A stretch of 8,482 nucleotides of DNA, from NCBI GenBank assembly GCA_964635965.1, contig CAZWQX010000157.1:1-8482 (forward strand), written 5' to 3'. This document shows positions 1-4,397 of this stretch, one piece after another; within the stretch, counting starts at the first letter, position 1; each line of letters begins with the position of its first letter. Position numbers and translations under genes: made by a program. The notes under the pieces were generated by a model. That model did no database searches and had not been told where the DNA came from. It was given only the letters and a program-made list of their open reading frames with translations. Source of the stretch: JAKVAV01 sp964635965 (GTDB taxonomy: Bacteria > Bacteroidota > Bacteroidia > Flavobacteriales_D > Cryomorphaceae).

Positions 1-319
1 TAAGAATGTCGGTGCTCGCTGCGCTCGCGGGGGTCAAGGGCTGTTAGCCGTGAGCCTTTAGCCTTTGGCCGAGCGCGTTGTTCGGAGACGGATGTGTGTC
101 CCCCTTCTTGGAGGGGGTGGCAGCGGTTGAGGAAGGAAACCGATGACGGGGGTGGAATATTAGGTTATGTTGAATTAGGAATTCCACCTTCGCTAGCGCT
201 TGCTCTTCCCATCGGTCGCCAAAGGCTTGCCGACGGCACGGTGCTAGAGCTTCGGCGGCACGCGGACGTCGTACAAGTAGGAGTGGGGGTGCCCGCTGCG
301 TTCGTGATTTATTTGCTTC
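1..319. repeat. Dispersed intergenic element, copy A (left end cut by window)
   Basis: No credible gene lies here. Bases 1-30 match 3631-3660 at 26 of 30 positions, including the arm-like word GCTCGCTGCGCTCG, so this is the right part of the hairpin element seen whole at 3594-3660; its left arm would lie upstream of the window. Bases 39-73 are tandem 7-mers (AGCCGTG, AGCCTTT, AGCCTTT, GGCCGAG). A GTGTGTCC module at 95-102 leads into a C/G-rich inverted repeat (CCCCCT at 100-105, AGGGGG at 112-117), which recurs at 2072-2089. A perfect 8-bp inverted repeat pairs GGTGGAAT (151-158) with ATTCCACC (181-188). The long open frames on both strands across this stretch overlap each other, have repeat-derived composition and resemble no family I know, so I treat them as noncoding. 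Confidence 0.7.
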
Positions 320-466
320 AGGTCTCAAGTTGCAAGCTTCGAGCGAACTTGTACTATATACCATCTACTGTCGACCGCTTACCATCGACCAAAAGTCAAT
401 ATCGATCAACGAACAACCAATAACCAATAACGAAGAACGAACCTGCTCACTGCAAACTGCTCACTC
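320..466. repeat. Degenerate 7-bp-period tandem array (about 21 units)
   Basis: Read in steps of seven from base 320, the sequence divides into about 21 words with no insertion or deletion. Most of the words in the right two thirds end in AC or TG. Examples are CATCTAC (362-368), CATCGAC (383-389), GAACAAC (411-417), CAATAAC twice (418-431), GAAGAAC (432-438), CTCACTG (446-452) and CAAACTG (453-459). Neighbouring words are often near-duplicates while distant words differ, as expected from local slippage followed by drift. The array ends about 30 bp before the promoter-like sequence of the gene starting at 533. There is no spacer/repeat alternation, so it is not a CRISPR array. Function is unknown. 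Confidence 0.7.
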
Positions 467-497
467 TTTAATAAAAATTCATCTGAAAGGCACCTCG

Positions 498-528
498 TTT
501 GCATTTATCCGAACAAGTTTGATATTTG
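498..528 (+). promoter_or_regulatory. Putative Bacteroidota-type promoter for the 533 gene
   Basis: TTTG at 498-501 is followed after exactly 19 bp by GATATTTG at 521-528. This matches the Bacteroidota primary-sigma consensus (TTTG, 19 bp, TAnnTTTG) except for one base in the -7 box. Transcription would begin at or within a few bases of the ATG at 533, so the mRNA could be leaderless or nearly so. This is inferred from sequence only. Confidence 0.45.
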
Positions 529-532
529 CTAC

Positions 533-868
533 ATGGCAATTGATAATAAGGAGGAATTAAACAGCTATGCAGTTCGCATGCGAGTCAGAGGAGACAGTTA
601 TAGAGAAATCAAGGTTTTTTTAAATAAGAATTGGTCAAATCAACTCGATGTAGAGGCCGCTATTGCGCATACCAAAGAACTTGAGAAGGACAAGCTACTG
701 GTCAAGGATCCCAAAGGGAAACCGATTTCAAGAACCAATGTGGTTATGGGAGGATTGGTTGCGCTGTTTGGATTTGTGATGGTTATTCTGCTATGGAATC
801 GCGGCTGGGTTTCTTTTCTGCCATTTGCCGTTATCGGTATCGGACTAACGGGAATGGCGAAGAGGTAG
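533..868 (+). CDS. Hypothetical small membrane protein, two predicted helices
   Basis: I do not recognise a named family. The 111-residue product has a charged, probably helical N-terminal half (residues 1-65, with EELNSYAVRMRVRGDSYREI and an acidic/basic stretch near ELEKDK). Two hydrophobic segments follow, at about 70-88 (VVMGGLVALFGFVMVILLW) and 92-107 (VSFLPFAVIGIGLTGM), ending in a basic AKR tail. This suggests an inner-membrane hairpin with a cytoplasmic N-terminal domain. The ATG at 533 was chosen because a promoter-like sequence ends just upstream and the reading frame is full of charged residues from the first codons. An AAGGAGG-like string (548-554) lies inside the gene, but the ATG next to it at 567 is out of frame and gives only 18 codons. 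The next in-frame ATG (578) is 23 bp beyond that string, too far to use it. The gene stands alone, and no terminator is visible after it. Confidence 0.7.
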   Translation: MAIDNKEELNSYAVRMRVRGDSYREIKVFLNKNWSNQLDVEAAIAHTKELEKDKLLVKDPKGKPISRTNVVMGGLVALFGFVMVILLWNRGWVSFLPFAVIGIGLTGMAKR

Positions 869-982
869 ATCTTGGGCAAAAATTTGAGCTGCACGTAATA
901 AATGAACAGGTCTCAAACCTTTCCGTGTTCTCTTTGAATCCTCGAACCTGCCAAAGCACTGCGCGCGATTAGCTATGAATAA

Positions 983-1059
983 CGAAAACTACACGCTGAA
1001 AACTACACACCGCTCACTGCTCATTGCTCACTGCAAACTGCACACCACCTACCAAATCA
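983..1059. repeat. 7-bp-period tandem array abutting the LRR gene stop
   Basis: Eleven words in register: CGAAAAC (983-989), TACACGC, TGAAAAC (997-1003), TACACAC, CGCTCAC, TGCTCAT, TGCTCAC (1025-1031), TGCAAAC, TGCACAC, CACCTAC (1046-1052) and CAAATCA (1053-1059). The consensus is roughly YNNNNAC, and a 14-bp sub-period is visible (GAAAACTACAC at 984 and again at 998). The words share GCTCACT and GCAAACT with the array at 445-465. The last word contains the stop codon (1057-1059, minus strand) of the LRR gene, so the array forms that gene's 3' flank. The 114 bp between 869 and 982 show nothing else I can name. Confidence 0.75.
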
Positions 1060-1830
1060 ACATGTCTGACAAGTATCAAAGACCTTTTTGGGATACTTGA
1101 CTCGGTAATTTCTGATTGTTTCGCTTGGGATGTTGGTATCTTCAATCAGGATGTACCAAACTCGCCAACGTTGTAAGAGCGATTTTGGAAGTGATTCAAG
1201 CGGATTTCCATTGAGATGGATGTACTTCAACCTCTTGCATTTCCTAAACTCATCCGGAAGCTCTTTGATCTCACAACCTGAGAGCGAAAGACGCTCAATC
1301 TTCCTCAAATTCCGCACGCCTTCCAAAGCTGTTACATCATTTCCTGAGAGACTCAAATAGGTCATCTTGTCCCATTTAGGAGAGATGAAAAAGGTGTCAG
1401 TCAATAAGTTGCCAGAAGCCCTTAGCTCCAATAAGTCAAGGCTATATATTACTTCAGGTAAATCTCTTAATAAATTGGTATACAGACCTAAATAAGAAAG
1501 TGATGTTAAAGAATCGAAAGAAGCCGGAAGTGTTTGGAGTTGGTTTTTCCCAAGATCTAACCAAGTGAGTTTTGTGAGGTTCTCAAATATGTCATCGGGA
1601 AGTTCTTCAATTCCCAATCCCCATAAATTGAGCCAGGTAACATTGGTGAATTGGGGAAGCATACTAAGCAGACTATCGACATTTTCTGCTTTGCGTGCAT
1701 CGAGTTTGGTCACTTCCGATGGATCTACGTTTAAAGGTATTTTTTCATCCCATAGGTACGTAACGGCATAATCTTGCGGTGAAGCCGCTATTGTCAAAAA
1801 AGTAAGTAGAAGTCCAAACAGGAATTTCAT
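1057..1830 (-). CDS. Exported leucine-rich-repeat protein
   Basis: The 257-residue product begins with a Sec-type signal peptide: MKF, then a hydrophobic core at residues 4-16, with a probable cut near AAS-PQD (15-20). A non-repeat stretch (20-63) leads into about seven leucine-rich repeats of 22-24 residues, at roughly 64-87, 88-110, 111-132, 133-155, 156-177, 178-200 and 201-222. They follow the LxxLxLxxNxLxxLP plan, for example LTWLDLGKNQLQTLP and LKYIHLNGNPLESLP. The fourth repeat is degenerate, with no LP. A short cap (223-257) ends in a CQTC pair; two more cysteines (186, 198) lie in repeat six. LRR solenoids bind proteins or other ligands, so a periplasmic or surface binding role is inferred and no enzyme motif is present. 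There is no T9SS tail, so it probably stays in the periplasm. The ATG is the only start that keeps a clean signal peptide. The stop lies in a 7-bp-period array. No confident promoter was found. Confidence 0.88.
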   Translation of the reverse strand: MKFLFGLLLTFLTIAASPQDYAVTYLWDEKIPLNVDPSEVTKLDARKAENVDSLLSMLPQFTNVTWLNLWGLGIEELPDDIFENLTKLTWLDLGKNQLQTLPASFDSLTSLSYLGLYTNLLRDLPEVIYSLDLLELRASGNLLTDTFFISPKWDKMTYLSLSGNDVTALEGVRNLRKIERLSLSGCEIKELPDEFRKCKRLKYIHLNGNPLESLPKSLLQRWRVWYILIEDTNIPSETIRNYRVKYPKKVFDTCQTC

Positions 1831-1995
1831 GCGCTGAAGGTAGGAGCATTTTTTGTGCCGGATTGGCTTTCAGCGATGATAATAGGTAGACGAAGGGGAG
1901 AAAGATTGTTTCATTTTTACTTGAGGCGAACAAAAGCTGTTAGCTATGATTCGTGGTTGGGGCATTTTGTGAATTCGATTGATGAATTCTCTTTT

Positions 1996-2093
1996 GGCTG
2001 CAGGCTGTTCTTCTTAATTGGGCAATGTGTCCATGCAATTGATTAATCTTCTTTTCGAAGCCAGATTTTGTCCCCCTTCTTGGAGGAGGTGGA
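1996..2093. repeat. Dispersed intergenic element, copy B
   Basis: Bases 1996-2073 align with 3691-3767 at roughly 70% identity with a single 1-nt indel, from GGCTGCAGGCTG through CAATGTGTCCATGC to TTTTGTCC. The 3' side carries the CCCCCTTCTTGGAG motif at 2072-2085, also present at 100-113 in copy A, followed by GGTGGAT (2089-2095). The element therefore combines modules shared separately with copies A and C. Open frames across it are short, are found on both strands, and are not credible genes. Confidence 0.6.
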
Positions 2094-2124
2094 TTTTTCG
2101 AGTTACGAGAAAAAGATGGGGGTT

Positions 2125-2159
2125 GAGTATTGATCAATGATAAATTATGAATTATGACT
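2125..2159. repeat. Short 7-bp-period array (five units)
   Basis: Five words in register: GAGTATT, GATCAAT, GATAAAT, TATGAAT, TATGACT. The TATGAAT type recurs at 3572-3590 and 4227-4239, next to the other copies of the dispersed element. The array runs directly into the 12-bp palindrome at 2160-2171. Confidence 0.6.
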
Positions 2160-2171
2160 GTCGGTACCGAC
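2160..2171. promoter_or_regulatory. 12-bp perfect palindrome, possible operator
   Basis: GTCGGTACCGAC is a perfect 12-bp palindrome 221 bp upstream of the ATG at 2393, in an otherwise unremarkable leader region. A homodimeric regulator could bind it, but it may equally be part of the repeat material. The rest of 2172-2392 shows no clear promoter, terminator or RNA structure. Confidence 0.25.
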
Positions 2172-2392
2172 TGTACTCGTGCATTTATAATCTTGCAAGC
2201 TGAAAGCGAACAATTTTCTTTGAGTTAACAGCAAACGGAACTCTTACGTCGTTTGGACGCTTAAAATTATCCCTTCCAGCATCACATATCTCAACCTGTA
2301 ATCCTATCATCCCGACTATCACAAAACAGGGACAAATCTTGGTGGAGCAGCCACTGTTTCCGACCTTTATGTAGACCTAAAACCTATTGATC

Positions 2393-3538
2393 ATGAAGCG
2401 CTTATTCCTTTCATTCAGTCTTGTTTTTATAGCTTTTTCATCCTTCGCTCAGTTTGAAGCGGGAGATAATGTTCGCGTGTCACAGCCTTATCCTGACGAC
2501 ATCTATATGGCGGGCGGAGAAGTTACCATTGATGCTCCCGTGAATGGAGATGCAGTTTTGGCCGGTGGTAATATCAATGTAAATGATAGTGTTCAAAGTG
2601 ATCTCACCGTTGCAGGCGGGGAGATTAATCTGAGGGGATATGTAGGAGATGATATCCGAGTAGCGGGTGGATCGATAGAAATTGATGGCGAGGTCATGGA
2701 CGACCTGATCGTCTTTGGCGGTGAGACGCGGGTAAACTCGGATGCTGTGATCCATGGAAACATCGTGAGTTATGGTGGAGAACTTATTATGAACGGCACG
2801 GTGAATGGTGATGTTCGGCTAGGAGGGGGGAAGGTAGTAATCGACGGCCCTGTTTACGGGAATGCAAGTCTTTCAGCGGGCGACTTGGATATCGGCGATA
2901 GGGCTGAGTTCCACTCCAATGTTGCTTACTGGTCCGAAGAAGGAGAAATAGACTTTGGCAATTCGGTGCTCAATGGAGAGGCCGTTTACGATACAGCCTT
3001 GGCTTTCGAGGGCAACGATTTCTCGGACGCAGGAGCGCTAATTGGCTTTGGAATCCTCTTTATTTTCATGTTTCTGTTCGGAGGGTTTTTTATCATGTTG
3101 CTCCTTGAATGGGCCTTTGGGGCATGGTTTTCAAAAGCGGGAGAGCAAGTATCAGTCAGCTGGTCAAACAGTCTTGGATATGGTGTGCTGTATATCATTG
3201 GTTTGCCTATTTTAATAGCCTTGGCGTTCATGATTGTCATAGGCATACCCGTTGGCCTCGTTGCATTGGTGTTCTACATTTTCACGATGGTATTCGGAAA
3301 TTTTGTTGGAGCCTTAGTCTTTACACATCTCTACAAGGATAGAAGCAACAAGAAGTGGAGTGTTTTTCTTACAAGTTTGATTGCCTTTTTAGGAGCAGTC
3401 GTCTTACATCTCTTAACCTCTATCCCCTTCATTGGTTTCTTGATTTCGTTTGGGGTGCTCAGCATTACATACGGAGCGATAATTCTTGCCATTCGGAAGA
3501 GAAGGGAGGGGCGAGCACCTGTTGTTGAAGCGGCCTGA
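2393..3538 (+). CDS. Exported bactofilin-like beta-repeat protein with membrane domain
   Basis: The ATG at 2393 is preferred over an in-frame TTG two codons upstream because it gives a compact signal peptide (MKR, hydrophobic 4-16, probable cut after SFA at residue 19). Residues 37-200 are a run of short beta-strand repeats with recurring GG and G-D turns (MAGGEVTI, LAGGNINV, VAGGEINL, VAGGSIEI, VFGGETRV, LGGGKVVI). This is the pattern of bactofilin/polymer-forming beta-helix domains. Residues 214-366 hold about four or five hydrophobic segments (about 214-239, 262-285, 286-311, 323-345, 346-366) with GLP and GIPVG turns, ending in a basic RKRREGR stretch. Classical bactofilins are cytoplasmic and soluble; here the signal peptide puts the beta-helix on the periplasmic side, tethered to the inner membrane. 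A scaffold or envelope-organising role is inferred. The 381-residue gene stands alone, with no terminator visible downstream. Confidence 0.85.
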   Translation: MKRLFLSFSLVFIAFSSFAQFEAGDNVRVSQPYPDDIYMAGGEVTIDAPVNGDAVLAGGNINVNDSVQSDLTVAGGEINLRGYVGDDIRVAGGSIEIDGEVMDDLIVFGGETRVNSDAVIHGNIVSYGGELIMNGTVNGDVRLGGGKVVIDGPVYGNASLSAGDLDIGDRAEFHSNVAYWSEEGEIDFGNSVLNGEAVYDTALAFEGNDFSDAGALIGFGILFIFMFLFGGFFIMLLLEWAFGAWFSKAGEQVSVSWSNSLGYGVLYIIGLPILIALAFMIVIGIPVGLVALVFYIFTMVFGNFVGALVFTHLYKDRSNKKWSVFLTSLIAFLGAVVLHLLTSIPFIGFLISFGVLSITYGAIILAIRKRREGRAPVVEAA

Positions 3539-3571
3539 CGACCGAGATCAGAGAAGAGAGACTAGAGGAGA

Positions 3572-3767
3572 ATTATGAATTATGAATTAAGAACCGAGCG
3601 CAGCGAGCTCATCGACTGGAAGGAGATAATTAAGAATGATGGTGCTCGCTATGCTCGCGGAGTTTAATGGGCTGCAGGCTGCCAGCTTCAGGCTACAGGC
3701 TGATTGTTCTGATTGAACAATGAGTACATGCGATTGGTAATTCTTTTTTGAAGTCGGGTGTGTGTCC
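3572..3767. repeat. Dispersed intergenic element, copy C (most complete)
   Basis: It begins with ATTATGA repeats (3572-3585), continues through a large hairpin (3594-3660), and then has 7-bp words in register (GGCTGCA 3670-3676, GGCTGCC 3677-3683, AGCTTCA, GGCTACA 3691-3697, GGCTGAT). A segment shared with copy B follows, down to GTGTGTCC (3760-3767). Bases 3577-3630 recur at 4227-4280 (52 of 54 identical), and 3631-3660 recur at 1-30. After it, 3767-3795 is a CTCTC-rich run with rough 7-bp spacing, sitting where copies A and B carry CCCCCTTCTTGG. No gene is credible in 3539-4397. Confidence 0.7.
3594..3660. repeat. Large imperfect hairpin inside copy C
   Basis: The left arm (3595-3613, core CGAGCGCAGCGAGC) pairs with the right arm (3638-3657, core GCTCGCTATGCTCG). 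The stem is about 19 bp with one C-A mismatch (3601/3651), two G-T wobbles (3600, 3642) and one bulged T (3643). The 24-nt loop (3614-3637) contains AAGGAG, which looks like a Shine-Dalgarno sequence but has no credible gene after it. The copy at 4227-4280 keeps the left arm but has lost the right; the copy at 1-30 shows only the right. Confidence 0.65.
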
Positions 3768-3876
3768 GCTCTCCACTCTCACTCTCCGCTCTGTCTCGGC
3801 AGGGGTGGATCTGCGCTCTCCTTTTACTTTCCAACGTATTCAAACGGGATTGATGCTGTTTTTTAATTATTCTTCA

Positions 3877-3920
3877 CCTTTCTTTTTGTCTTGACACAAA
3901 AAGAAACAAAAAGGTCAAGG
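3877..3920. repeat. Inverted repeat with mutually exclusive pairing
   Basis: TTTCTTTTTGT (3879-3889) and ACAAAAAGAAA (3896-3906) form a perfect 11-bp stem with a 6-nt loop, CTTGAC (3890-3895). That loop is itself complementary to GTCAAG at 3914-3919, so the two pairings compete. From memory, similar CTTTTTGTCTTGACACAAAAAG strings are common between genes in Bacteroidota; I cannot verify this here. A TTGACA (3891-3896) and TATAAT (3922-3927) also occur, but 25 bp apart, which argues against a promoter. Confidence 0.55.
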
Positions 3921-3983
3921 CTATAATTTTATTTTTTGAAACTCTAGAAACCACTCCAGAGCCTTACCCAAACTCGCAAACGG

Positions 3984-4114
3984 CATGTGCGAAAGCATAG
4001 CTTTCGATGCCTGTGCTCACACATGGGTGCGGCTTACTTCCGCTTATTTCTGAGTTTCGTCAAATCAAATTAAGGCCGATTCTATCTTTTTTGGCACCGA
4101 AATGTATCGGCCTT
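3984..4114. repeat. Cluster of nested inverted repeats, possible REP-like element
   Basis: Three stems follow one another. First, CGAAAGC (3990-3996) pairs with GCTTTCG (4000-4006) around a 3-nt loop, and is enclosed by CATGTG (3984-3989) and CACATG (4020-4025). Second, GCGG (4029-4032) pairs with CCGC (4040-4043). Third, AAGGCCGAT (4072-4080) pairs perfectly with ATCGGCCTT (4106-4114). The stretch has no reading frame of note. It could be a repetitive palindromic element or an unannotated structured RNA; the sequence alone cannot separate these. The following bases 4115-4226 show nothing I can identify. Confidence 0.5.
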
Positions 4115-4226
4115 CTCTTTGTCGAGTGTGGTAAATGAGAGCATTGTGGAGTTCTCGATCCTCTAGAGGCGGTCAAGTGACCAATCGTACGGCCCTCACG
4201 ATTCACTCGAACTGACATTGCTAGTT

Positions 4227-4280
4227 GAATTATGAATTAGGAACCGAGCGGAGCGAGCTCATCGACTGGAAGGAGATAAT
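4227..4280. repeat. 54-bp direct repeat, copy D of the dispersed element
   Basis: Identical to 3577-3630 at 52 of 54 positions and offset by exactly 650 bp. It contains TATGAAT words, the left hairpin arm (GAGCGGAGCGAGC) and AAGGAGATAAT, and similarity stops abruptly after AATAAT-type sequence at 4280. The two copies bracket the inverted-repeat cluster at 3877-4114. An open frame starting in it (4225-4461, + strand) runs through the terminator and antisense into the next gene, so it is not counted as a gene. Confidence 0.75.
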
Positions 4281-4334
4281 GATTAATGCGGAATGGGTTA
4301 TTCGAGCTGTTCTACCTGGAGGGCTGTTAACAAA

Positions 4335-4370
4335 CAAAAAAACCCTCCTGCGCGATGCAGAAGGGTTTTT
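4335..4370 (-). terminator. Intrinsic terminator of the T9SS-substrate gene
   Basis: On the minus strand AACCCTTCTGC pairs with GCAGGAGGGTT (4357-4367 with 4341-4351, one internal mismatch) around a 5-nt loop, followed by a run of seven T residues (4341 down to 4335). It lies about 30 bp after the stop codon of the gene ending at 4398. A run of A before the hairpin makes it potentially active in both directions. Confidence 0.85.
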
Positions 4371-4397
4371 AATTAAGACTTTACTAAGTCGTAGAAC

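Noticed and set aside
44..423. Overlapping open frames on both strands (44-364 minus, 94-423 plus)
   Set aside because: They lie in dispersed repeat and heptamer sequence, overlap antisense to each other, have unusual composition and resemble no known protein.
320..466. CRISPR array
   Set aside because: Units are 7 bp and contiguous, with no alternation of constant repeats and spacers and no cas genes nearby.
548..584. AAGGAGG as ribosome binding site for a later start of the small membrane protein
   Set aside because: The nearby ATG (567) is out of frame and stops after 18 codons; the in-frame ATG (578) is too far away.
1940..2137. Minus-strand open frame of 65 codons
   Set aside because: It is translated repeat (copy B) with no family resemblance and no start context.
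3891..3927. TTGACA ... TATAAT resembling a sigma-70 promoter
   Set aside because: The 25-bp spacing is far from 17, the hexamer is part of a hairpin loop, and Bacteroidota use a different promoter consensus.
3577..4280. Insertion sequence bounded by direct repeats
   Set aside because: No transposase or long open frame lies between the repeats, and 54 bp is far too long for a target-site duplication; kept only as a recombination or duplication observation.
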